Assembly: GCA_003249625.1 (NCBI GenBank)
Contig: QKII01000439.1
Coordinates: 1-14,286, forward strand
DNA length: 14,286 bases
From: Propionivibrio sp.
GTDB taxonomy: Bacteria; Pseudomonadota; Gammaproteobacteria; Burkholderiales; Rhodocyclaceae
Reading direction: 5' to 3'
A program made the position numbers and the translations under genes. The notes under the pieces are model-generated. The model saw only the letters and a list, made by a program, of their open reading frames with translations, was not told the DNA's origin and did not search any database. The number at the start of each line of letters is the position of its first letter. Position 1 is the stretch's first letter. Shown piece by piece: positions 7,730-13,829 of this stretch.

Positions 7730-8626
7730 ATGAACGCATCGGGCCCGGTTGATCGCTACCTGGACGAACTGGCCCAGCAGCGTCGTCAGTCACTGCATAC
7801 CGTCAGCAGCTATCGGCGCGACCTGGCTGTTCTGGGCCGGTTGCTCGATGCGATGGGTGATGTCAACATGATGTCGTTGCAGTCGCATCACGTCAGGCGT
7901 TTCGTGGCCCAATTGCACGGCCAAGGGTTGTCCGGCCGCTCGCTGGCGCGCATGTTGTCGGCCTGGCGGGGCTTCTATCGCTGGCTCGGTGCGCATGGCG
8001 AAATCTCAGCCAATCCCGTCGAAGGTGTCAAGGCACCGAAACGGCCGCAGGCGCTGCCAAAGGTCCTCTCGCCCGATGAGGCGTGCCGTCTTCTGGACGG
8101 CCAAAGCGAGGATGTGCTTGAGTTGCGTGACCAGGCAATGTTCGAGCTGTTCTACTCATCTGGTGTACGTCTTTCTGAGTTAACGACGCTGGATGTAGGC
8201 TGCCTTCACGATCTGGTGGATGGCGAAATTCGGGTGCTTGGCAAGCGCGGCAAGACGCGACATGTTCCTGTCGGAAGGAAGGCGCGGGAGGCGATCGAGC
8301 GTTGGGTCAAGCGTCGCCCGGAGGTCGCCAGCACGGAGGAAACGGCTTTGTTCGTTGGCAAGCGGGGGGCCCGCATTCATCCTCGAGTGGTCGAGGAGCA
8401 GCTGAAACGTCGAGCGCTGGCGCAGGGGCTGCCAGTCAACGTTCATCCTCATATGCTGCGGCATTCGTTTGCTTCGCACATGCTGCAGTCGTCAGGTGAT
8501 CTACGCGCCGTTCAGGAAATGCTGGGGCATGCCAGCATTGCCTCGACGCAGGTGTACACACATCTCGATTTTCAGCATTTGGCGCACGTCTACGATATGG
8601 CGCATCCGCGGGCAAAGCGGAAATAG
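7730..8626 (+). CDS. xerC: Tyrosine recombinase XerC
   Basis: Site-specific recombinase that acts with XerD at dif to resolve chromosome dimers at division. The 298 residues comprise a SAM-like core-binding domain (about 1-95) and a catalytic domain (about 108-298). All active-site residues are present: R147 (SSGVRLSEL), K172 (GKRGKTR), H241 and R244 (HMLRHSFASH), H267 (LGHASI) and the nucleophile Y276 (TQVYTHLD). The ending FQHLAHVYDMAHPRAKRK is characteristic of XerC rather than XerD or a phage integrase. It starts one base after the DUF484 stop with no clear Shine-Dalgarno of its own, so translation probably depends on the upstream gene. The gene order dapF - DUF484 - xerC supports the housekeeping copy. 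It ends three bases before the convergent msrB stop. Confidence 0.97.
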   Translation: MNASGPVDRYLDELAQQRRQSLHTVSSYRRDLAVLGRLLDAMGDVNMMSLQSHHVRRFVAQLHGQGLSGRSLARMLSAWRGFYRWLGAHGEISANPVEGVKAPKRPQALPKVLSPDEACRLLDGQSEDVLELRDQAMFELFYSSGVRLSELTTLDVGCLHDLVDGEIRVLGKRGKTRHVPVGRKAREAIERWVKRRPEVASTEETALFVGKRGARIHPRVVEEQLKRRALAQGLPVNVHPHMLRHSFASHMLQSSGDLRAVQEMLGHASIASTQVYTHLDFQHLAHVYDMAHPRAKRK

Positions 8627-8629
8627 CGT

Positions 8630-9043
8630 TCAGCACCGCAACTCAGGCAACGGCTCACCCCGCGGAACGAAAACCAGCGCCAGCCCGTTGTTGCAGTAGC
8701 GCAATCCAGTCGGCGCCGGGCCATCCTCGAAAACGTGCCCTTGATGACCTCCGCAATGTGTGCAATGGTACTCGGTGCGAGGATATCCCAGCTTGAAGTC
8801 GGTCTTGACAGCGGTTGCGTTCGGCAGAGCCTCCTGGAAGCTTGGCCAACCGGTGCCGCTTTCGTACTTGGCACGGCTGTCGAACAGCGGCTGGAAACAG
8901 GCGGCGCAGAGGAAGGTGCCGTCGCGTTTCTCGGTAAGCAATACGCTGCTGCATGCGTACTCCGTTTCCTCTTCGAAGAGGATGCGGAACGTTTCAGTGG
9001 GCAACAATTTGGCCCACTCGGCTTTGGTCTTGACTGGCGGCAT
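8630..9043 (-). CDS. msrB: Peptide-methionine (R)-S-oxide reductase MsrB
   Basis: Reduces the R epimer of methionine sulfoxide in proteins, with electrons from thioredoxin. The 137-residue protein shows the complete MsrB pattern: zinc ligands C46 and C49 (CAAC) and C94 and C97 (CTHC), the substrate block SGTGWPSF (62-69), HQGHVFEDGP (100-109) and the catalytic cysteine C117 in RYCNNG with N119 two residues later. C31 (YACSSVLL) and C137 (the last residue) are additional cysteines, one of which could resolve the sulfenic acid. There is no signal peptide, so it is cytosolic. The ATG at 9043 has GAGGA about nine bases upstream. It converges with xerC and diverges from the Fur-family regulator, so its promoter shares the 132-bp region with the palindromic operator candidate. 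Confidence 0.96.
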   Translation of the reverse strand: MPPVKTKAEWAKLLPTETFRILFEEETEYACSSVLLTEKRDGTFLCAACFQPLFDSRAKYESGTGWPSFQEALPNATAVKTDFKLGYPRTEYHCTHCGGHQGHVFEDGPAPTGLRYCNNGLALVFVPRGEPLPELRC

Positions 9044-9097
9044 GGTCGTTGTTCCTCATTTGACCTTCCTTGGGCAAGGTCGATACGCAGAGGTTCA

Positions 9098-9120
9098 AGT
9101 TGCATCTGCAACTGTGTTGC
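9098..9120. promoter_or_regulatory. Palindromic operator candidate for the Fur/Zur-type regulator
   Basis: AGTTGCA-TC-TGCAACT (9098-9113) is a perfect inverted repeat of seven plus seven bases. A third copy of the half-site, GTTGC, follows at 9116-9120 in inverted orientation to the second. The half-sites thus read GTTGCA, TGCAAC, GTTGC(G). The array lies directly upstream of and overlaps the candidate -35 of the regulator's promoter, where a repressor would act. It also lies 55 bases upstream of the divergent msrB ATG. The symmetry is seen directly; assignment to the adjacent regulator is inference from position. Confidence 0.6.
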
Positions 9121-9145
9121 GAGTATGGGGTGGGCGTGTTTTAAT
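9117..9145 (+). promoter_or_regulatory. Sigma-70 type promoter of the zur-like / COG0523 pair
   Basis: A -35 hexamer TTGCGA (9117-9122) is followed by exactly 17 bases and a -10 hexamer TTTAAT (9140-9145), matching the consensus at four and five of six positions. The predicted start near 9152 gives a leader of about 24 bases. The -35 overlaps the third operator half-site. Confidence 0.55.
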
Positions 9146-9175
9146 CGCCCTTCCTGAAAGTGTTTGGAGTGAGGT

Positions 9176-9616
9176 ATGGCGGCAACTTCCTCGTCCGGCC
9201 AGCGGGCGGTCGCCGAACAGATTCGGCTCTGCGGTGCTCGCGCGACGCCGGCGCGTATCCGCGTCCTGCGCCTTTTGCGCGAGGCGCCAATGCCTGTTTC
9301 GCACGCGGAAATCGAAGCGCGGTTGGGCGAGCCGATGATGGATCGGGTGACGCTGTACCGTGTGCTTGACTGGCTGGTGGCCAGCGGCTTGGCACATAAA
9401 AATGCCGACGCGCATCGCGTCTTCCGTTTTTCTGCGGCGTCGTTAGGCGAACATGCGACCCATGTACATTTTCGTTGCGAGCAATGCGGCGGCGTGTATT
9501 GCCTGGATGCGTCGCTCCCCGTCGCGCCGGCGCTGCCGCAAGGATTCTCACTGACCCGTCTGGATTTCGATCTGCGCGGGATCTGCGCAGACTGTGGCAA
9601 GGAGACGAATCGATGA
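9176..9616 (+). CDS. zur: Fur-family metal-dependent repressor, probably zinc-responsive (Zur)
   Basis: A 146-residue Fur-family repressor. The N-terminal winged helix (about 10-85) holds the recognition helix region [17 protein letters not shown] (56-72). The C-terminal dimerisation domain carries HATHVHFR (93-100), a histidine-rich metal site, then the two structural zinc pairs CEQC (101-104) and CADC (137-140). The ATG at 9176 is preceded by GGAG at a six-base spacing. The gene overlaps the downstream COG0523 GTPase by ATGA; COG0523 proteins are frequently zinc-repressed, so Zur is favoured over Fur, PerR or Mur. The symmetric operator before it points to autorepression. Metal specificity is inferred from the neighbour, not from residues that separate Zur from Fur. 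Confidence 0.85.
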   Translation: MAATSSSGQRAVAEQIRLCGARATPARIRVLRLLREAPMPVSHAEIEARLGEPMMDRVTLYRVLDWLVASGLAHKNADAHRVFRFSAASLGEHATHVHFRCEQCGGVYCLDASLPVAPALPQGFSLTRLDFDLRGICADCGKETNR

Positions 9617-10593
9617 ACGCGCCCATTCCGGTAACCATCGTCACCGGCTTTCTCGGTAGCGGCAAGACGACGCTGTTGAACCGAATTCTGACCGAACGCC
9701 ATGGCGAGAAGATCGCTGTCATCGAGAACGAGTTCGGCGAAGTGGGGATCGATAACGAATTGCTTGTTTCAGGTGAGGAACAGGTTGTCGAAATGAACAA
9801 CGGCTGCATTTGCTGCACCGTGCGTGGCGACCTGATTCGGATCCTCAACGATCTCGCCGATCGTCGCGCGCGTGGCCTGCTTTCGTTCGACCGAGTGGTG
9901 ATCGAAACGACCGGGTTGGCTGACCCCGGGCCGGTGGCGCAGACTTTTTTTCTCGATGAACAGATTTCCCGGCGTTATCTGCTTGATGCTGTGATCACTC
10001 TGGTCGATGCCGTCCATGTCATGCAACAGCTCGATGAGCACGAGCAGGCTCAGGCGCAGGTCGGATTCGCCGATCGCCTGTTGCTCTCCAAGACAGATCT
10101 GGTTTCTGACGTGCAGGTGGACGCGGTGTCGCAGCGCCTGCGGCAAATCAATCCGCGCGCCGAGCTCGTGGCGGCGCAGTTCGGGCGGGTTCCATTGAAG
10201 GAGTTGCTCGATATCCGTGGATTTAACCTGAATGAGGTGTTGCGCATTGCGCCAGAGTTTCTGTCGGCCGGCCATCATCACCATGCGAAGGACCGCGTCG
10301 GTGCGTTCGTATTTCGCAGCACGCAGCCTTTCGACGACGCCCGTCTCCAGGATTTTCTGGCGGCGATTGCGAGAGTCTATGGACCGGGTTTGATGCGATA
10401 TAAAGGCGTGTTGGGCATTCAGGGGCTACCCTACCGCGTGATCATCCAGGGCGTGCATGAGTTGATGGGCGCCAGCGCCGGGAAAGATTGGGAGCCTGAG
10501 AGTGCGCGGGAAAGCGTCATGGTGTTTATCGGTCGCGACCTGCCGCGTGAAATCATCGAGCAGGGATTGCGCCAAAGCCTGTGTGCGGCATGA
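9613..10593 (+). CDS. COG0523 (CobW/YjiA) GTPase, probable zinc metallochaperone
   Basis: A 326-residue G3E-family P-loop GTPase. In the N-terminal G domain are the Walker A motif GFLGSGKTT (12-20), the family's metal-binding motif GCICC (64-68), the Walker B-type block ETTGLADP (98-105) and the base-recognition motif SKTD (159-162). A run of four histidines (221-224) precedes the C-terminal CobW_C domain (about 228-325). COG0523 proteins load or insert metals, and several are zinc chaperones active in zinc shortage. Cotranslation with a Fur-family repressor (ATGA overlap, AAGGAG eight bases before the ATG at 9613) supports that role over cobalamin or nitrile hydratase roles, for which no partner genes are seen. 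The longer in-frame reading from 9475 lies inside the regulator and is rejected. Confidence 0.9.
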   Translation: MNAPIPVTIVTGFLGSGKTTLLNRILTERHGEKIAVIENEFGEVGIDNELLVSGEEQVVEMNNGCICCTVRGDLIRILNDLADRRARGLLSFDRVVIETTGLADPGPVAQTFFLDEQISRRYLLDAVITLVDAVHVMQQLDEHEQAQAQVGFADRLLLSKTDLVSDVQVDAVSQRLRQINPRAELVAAQFGRVPLKELLDIRGFNLNEVLRIAPEFLSAGHHHHAKDRVGAFVFRSTQPFDDARLQDFLAAIARVYGPGLMRYKGVLGIQGLPYRVIIQGVHELMGASAGKDWEPESARESVMVFIGRDLPREIIEQGLRQSLCAA

Positions 10594-10692
10594 AAATCGG
10601 TGATCGTCCGCGGAACTCCTCAAATTGCAGAGCGTGAGGCGATGTGTTAAAACAATCCCCCGCACTTTCGCCGTAACCCGATCGCTTCTGCC
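10594..10692. other. Short intergenic region before the tandem STAS gene
   Basis: This stretch carries a five-base inverted repeat CCTCA/TGAGG (10618-10622 and 10635-10639) without a following T-tract, so it is not a good terminator. A weak promoter candidate exists: TTGCAG at 10625-10630, 17 bases, then TAAAAC at 10648-10653. No Shine-Dalgarno precedes the ATG at 10693, and an in-frame stop at 10648-10650 rules out a longer start. Confidence 0.3.
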
Positions 10693-11916
10693 ATGGTTTT
10701 CTCTTTCTTCAAAAAGCAGCCAGAAAAGATGGTTGCCCGTCCTGCGGCCGTTCCGCGGAAGGCGGAGATTGGGGGAGAGCACGCAGAACAAGATGCTGTC
10801 GGCAAGGCAACCAATCCGGAATCGAATCAAGCTGAGGCCGAAGGTGGAGGTGCGAATGCTCCGGTGGATTCGCCCTCGGACTTTTCCGATTTCGCTTTCA
10901 GTCAGTCTTCACTGGATTTTCACGTCGAGGCCGATGTCGATCCGATCGACGCACAGGCCGAAGAGGTGGCCGTTCTGTTTGCCAACAGTCAGGATGCGGC
11001 AGCGCAAAGTGTCCTTGAAAATACGGTACAGACGTTTAGCGGCGAGTCCAGTGAGCGGCTTTGGCTGATGCTCTTCGACCTGTACCGCGTGACGGGCCAG
11101 CAATCGGCATTCGAGACGCTGGGAATCGAGTATGCGCGCGCTTTTGAAAAATCGCCGCCTGGTTGGGGAAGCACAGCCCCGGAAAAGGCAAAACCACGCG
11201 AAGGGGCTGCGGGTACTCTGGTTTTCAAGGGGGATCTGCTGGGAAGCAACCAGGCGGCGTTCGACGCGGTCAGGCAGTCGCTCGGGAAGAACCGCAAGTT
11301 GCGGCTCGACATGTCGAAAGTCGGGCAGGTCGACCATGACGGGTGCGCGAGTTTTCTTCAACAGCTGATGTCGGCGCGAAAGAGCAAACAGGAAATCGAA
11401 CTGCTCGGCCGCGAGGCGCTCGGCGAACTCGTTCAGGGGTGCGTCGAAACAGGGCGTGCCGAAGGGAAAGCGTGCTGGCTGCTCCTGCTCGAACTGTGCC
11501 AGTTGCAAGGGCGTCAGGAAGCATTTGAAGAAGCGGCTATCGATTATGCGGTGACTTTCGAGGAGTCGCCGCCATCTTGGGAAGTTGCGCGAGTGGCAGA
11601 GCCGGAGCCTGAGGTCTCGACTGAGGTTACGGCAAGTGGAGACGTGGGCGATGTTTACGTATTGAACGGCGAGGTCAAAGCTGCACGTTTCGCCGATCTG
11701 TCCTCTTTCGCCAACAGCCATGATGCTGTCCAGATTGACTGTTCCGGGCTAAAGCGGTTGGATTTTGTAAGTGCCGGTGCGTTGTTGAACGCGCTGACAT
11801 CGGTCCGCCGTTCCGGAAAGAAAATCGTTTTTTTCCATCCCAATTATCTGGTGGCCGAGTTGCTGCGTATTGTCGGGCTGACGGCGGTGGCTACCCTCGT
11901 TTTTGCCAAGCGTTAG
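10693..11916 (+). CDS. Tandem (helical module + STAS-like) protein of unknown function
   Basis: A 407-residue protein I do not recognise by name. After a short basic start (MVFSFFKK) comes a low-complexity acidic linker (about 20-85). Then come two copies of the same architecture. Helical units at 119-158 and 257-296 share 18 of 40 residues by hand alignment and both end in SPPxW; they resemble the small helical repeat at the C-terminus of FimV-like proteins. Each is followed by a STAS-like domain (about 174-240 and 318-407) with the beta-alpha pattern LRLDMSKVGQVDHDGCASFL in the first and IDCSGLKRLDFVSAGALL in the second. STAS domains usually mediate protein-protein switching. In anti-sigma antagonists a phosphorylatable serine stands after the aspartate-containing strand; here it is G217 in copy one and S360 or a neighbour in copy two. 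It precedes hslV by nine bases, so cotranscription is likely. There is no signal peptide or membrane segment. Confidence 0.88.
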   Translation: MVFSFFKKQPEKMVARPAAVPRKAEIGGEHAEQDAVGKATNPESNQAEAEGGGANAPVDSPSDFSDFAFSQSSLDFHVEADVDPIDAQAEEVAVLFANSQDAAAQSVLENTVQTFSGESSERLWLMLFDLYRVTGQQSAFETLGIEYARAFEKSPPGWGSTAPEKAKPREGAAGTLVFKGDLLGSNQAAFDAVRQSLGKNRKLRLDMSKVGQVDHDGCASFLQQLMSARKSKQEIELLGREALGELVQGCVETGRAEGKACWLLLLELCQLQGRQEAFEEAAIDYAVTFEESPPSWEVARVAEPEPEVSTEVTASGDVGDVYVLNGEVKAARFADLSSFANSHDAVQIDCSGLKRLDFVSAGALLNALTSVRRSGKKIVFFHPNYLVAELLRIVGLTAVATLVFAKR

Positions 11917-11925
11917 GACAGATTT

Positions 11926-12462
11926 ATGGAGCAATACCACGGTACGACGATTATCTCTGTGCGTCGCGGACGAAAAGTCGCCATGGGCGGCGATGGGCAG
12001 GTGACACTAGGCAATATCGTCGTCAAGGCCAGCGCACGCAAGGTCCGCCGCATTCATAATGACAGTATCCTTGCCGGCTTTGCCGGTGGAACGGCCGATG
12101 CTTTCACGCTGTTCGAACGCTTTGAAGCCAAGCTGGACAAGCATCAGGGCAATCTGGTCCGCTCGGCGGTCGAGTTGGCAAAGGACTGGCGAAGTGATCG
12201 GGCTTTGCGGCGGTTGGAGGCGATGCTGGCGGTGGCCGATCGCGAAAGCTCGCTGATCATTACCGGCAATGGTGACGTGCTGGAGCCAGAACAGGGGTTG
12301 CTCGCGATCGGTTCGGGCGGCGCCTACGCTCAGTCGGCCGCGCGGGCGTTGCTGGAAAATACCGAACTCGATCCCGCGGAGATCATCCAGAAATCACTGG
12401 CGATCGCCGGTGATCTGTGTATCTACACCAACCATAGCGTCACGCTCGAAACCCTGGACTGA
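11926..12462 (+). CDS. hslV: ATP-dependent protease proteolytic subunit HslV (ClpQ)
   Basis: Threonine peptidase that forms the double hexameric core of the HslUV protease and degrades unfolded and regulatory proteins in the cytoplasm. The 178-residue protein begins MEQYHG followed by TTIISVRR; cleavage after G6 would expose the nucleophile T7. The family segments [10 protein letters not shown] (21-30), [27 protein letters not shown] and [21 protein letters not shown] are all present and collinear with E. coli HslV. The ATG at 11926 has AGGA seven bases upstream, overlapping the stop of the STAS gene. Its partner hslU does not follow directly: two genes on the other strand intervene. The 3' flank carries a long-range inverted repeat. 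Confidence 0.97.
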   Translation: MEQYHGTTIISVRRGRKVAMGGDGQVTLGNIVVKASARKVRRIHNDSILAGFAGGTADAFTLFERFEAKLDKHQGNLVRSAVELAKDWRSDRALRRLEAMLAVADRESSLIITGNGDVLEPEQGLLAIGSGGAYAQSAARALLENTELDPAEIIQKSLAIAGDLCIYTNHSVTLETLD

Positions 12463-12474
12463 TTACATTCCAAA

Positions 12475-12550
12475 ATCGCTGGTGACTTTGTCGACATCGC
12501 CTTTCCTTGCTATAGCACTGTCGGCGGCGCGTCTTCGCTTTACCAGCGAT
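12475..12550. repeat. Long-spaced inverted repeat between convergent hslV and HDOD genes
   Basis: ATCGCTGGT at 12475-12483 and its exact complement ACCAGCGAT at 12542-12550 form a nine-base perfect stem separated by 58 bases. It begins 13 bases after the hslV stop and ends 17 bases before the HDOD stop, so it lies entirely in the 104-bp convergent gap. Neither side has a clear T-tract, so it is not a standard intrinsic terminator. Confidence 0.4.
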
Positions 12551-12566
12551 CTATAAACGGGGGCGG

Positions 12567-13406
12567 TCAGACGCCGAGCGTAACGCGAAAGTCGTCGAAG
12601 CGCGCCTCGATTTCGGCAAAATGCGCAGCTAATTTTGGCCAGGATACGCCGAGACTGGCACACGCGACGTCGGAAAGCTCGGGCACCTGATTGCTTTGCA
12701 ATTCGCCCAGATCGAGCGCGTGGCTCAAGCATTCGCTGATGTGCACCAGGTTGCCCATCTCGCTGCCGAATTCATCAGGTTCGTGGTGCGCGGCAATCGC
12801 ATCGACAATGTCGGTCGGCAGTTTCCAGGAGGTTGCCAGGATGCTTCCTGCGTCGCAGTGGTCATAACCGAAAACGGTCCGTTCCGCGACGAACAGCGGA
12901 ATATCTTCGTGTTGATGCTGGTCGAGCGCAGCGAGAAAGTGGGCCGGACTGGCGGTGTACATGAGGAGTTGCCCTATATCGTGCAACAGTCCGCTGGTGA
13001 AGGCCAGATCGGGATCAATGCCCGTCTGCTCGGCCAGCACGCGGGCGCAGGTGGCGACGCCGAGGGAGTGTTGCCAGAGGACGCGGGCGCTGAAGCCGGA
13101 CGTGTGCGCGTCGTAGCGGTAGATCAGCGCGGAAGCCAGGACGATGGTGGCAATCCTGTCGGCGCCGAGGAGAAGGAACGCCTGGCTGGCAGAAGCGACG
13201 CGTTTCGAGAGCCCTGACCCGGCGGAATTCGCGGCTGCGAGCAGGCGTGCGACTATGGCGGGGTCCGAGTTGATGTGGTGCGCCAGCGTATCGAGGTTGG
13301 CGCTGTCGTCACCGAGTGCCCGGATCAGATAATTGACCACTTCCGGCAGTGACGGAAGTGTCTCCGCGTGCGTCGGCAGCGAGTCGAGCGACGGAGGGGG
13401 CGTCAT
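12567..13406 (-). CDS. HDOD domain protein with intact HD residues
   Basis: A 279-residue protein that is almost entirely one HDOD domain. Typical segments are SLPEVVNYLIR (19-29), DPAIVARLLAAANSA (48-62) and a G81-containing turn followed by IATIVLASAL. HDOD proteins are signalling or regulatory relatives of HD phosphohydrolases that often lack the metal-binding residues. Here H113, H142-D143 (GLLHDIGQLL) and H207-H208 remain, so catalysis is not excluded. There is no receiver, GGDEF or EAL domain attached. The ATG at 13406 overlaps the stop of the small upstream gene (ATGA), so the two are cotranslated and may work together. It converges on hslV and lies between hslV and hslU. Function is unknown; cyclic-dinucleotide signalling, motility or stress regulation are possibilities from the family, not conclusions. 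Confidence 0.9.
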   Translation of the reverse strand: MTPPPSLDSLPTHAETLPSLPEVVNYLIRALGDDSANLDTLAHHINSDPAIVARLLAAANSAGSGLSKRVASASQAFLLLGADRIATIVLASALIYRYDAHTSGFSARVLWQHSLGVATCARVLAEQTGIDPDLAFTSGLLHDIGQLLMYTASPAHFLAALDQHQHEDIPLFVAERTVFGYDHCDAGSILATSWKLPTDIVDAIAAHHEPDEFGSEMGNLVHISECLSHALDLGELQSNQVPELSDVACASLGVSWPKLAAHFAEIEARFDDFRVTLGV

Positions 13407-13729
13407 TGAGCAGCTTCCAGTCGGTACGCGAGAACCGCGGAGCGGAGGCTCTCCCTGGCAGGCGAACTCGTTCCGCGGAAGATGTGTGCGATCCGCTTTT
13501 CAGCGGCCTCGCGTTCGCTGGCGAGTGCTTCGGCATCACGGGTATCGGCGACGAGCACCGTGACGGTAGCAACGCCGCGCCGCATCAGCCGGTCGAGCAT
13601 CGCTACGTCGAGAACGGTGCCGGCAGCCAGCAACGGCTTGCCTTCGCGGTCCGTGAGATCACGGGCGAGTGCCATGCCCGGCGTGGCTCGAGCAGGGGCT
13701 AGGCACAGGAGGCGCTGCTTGTCGGTCAT
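13403..13729 (-). CDS. Small protein resembling the N-terminal domain of HD-GYP regulators
   Basis: A 108-residue protein with the pattern PGMALARDLTDREGKPLLAA, then GTVLD and LMRRGVATVTV (about 17-58), the type of small beta-rich module often found in front of HD-GYP domains. The rest (about 62-108) is helical and charged. It overlaps the HDOD gene by ATGA, so the pair looks like a multidomain signalling protein split into two cotranslated chains. I chose the ATG at 13729 (MTDKQRLL). A longer start at 13795, with AAGGG four bases upstream, would add 22 residues without evident structure and would cover the inverted repeat before hslU. The better ribosome site favours the long form and the protein sequence favours the short one, so the start is open. 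Confidence 0.65.
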   Translation of the reverse strand: MTDKQRLLCLAPARATPGMALARDLTDREGKPLLAAGTVLDVAMLDRLMRRGVATVTVLVADTRDAEALASEREAAEKRIAHIFRGTSSPARESLRSAVLAYRLEAAQ

Positions 13730-13755
13730 CGTCGGGCCCGATCCTGATGTTGAGA

Positions 13756-13773
13756 GTGGCATGAGTTTGCCAC
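13756..13773. promoter_or_regulatory. Inverted repeat in the divergent region before hslU
   Basis: GTGGCA (13756-13761) and TGCCAC (13768-13773) form a perfect six-base inverted repeat with a six-base spacer, 56 bases before the hslU ATG. It could be an operator or RNA hairpin. GTTGAGA at 13749-13755 followed 12 bases later by TGCCAC weakly recalls the heat-shock sigma-32 pattern (CTTGAAA, 11-16 bases, CCCCAT), but the second element matches only at about three positions. Confidence 0.35.
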
Positions 13774-13829
13774 AGCGCAAGGTCGATGAGAACATAACGC
13801 CCTTGTTCAGTGGTTAAGGCAGGACTGAA

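Noticed and set aside
8710..8720. MsrB catalytic motif RYCNNG instead of RYCxNS as a possible loss of function
   Set aside because: The catalytic cysteine and the asparagine two residues later are kept, all four zinc cysteines are present, and from memory this variant is normal in one MsrB subgroup.
8590..9702. A 370-codon open frame on the minus strand across msrB, the operator region and the zur-like gene
   Set aside because: It is antisense or out of frame to three well supported features, is rich in serine, arginine and proline in the way of GC-rich shadows, and shows no domain.
12463..12732. An 89-codon minus-strand frame between hslV and the HDOD gene
   Set aside because: It overlaps the C-terminal coding part of the HDOD gene in another frame, is dominated by arginine, alanine and serine, and has no convincing ribosome site.
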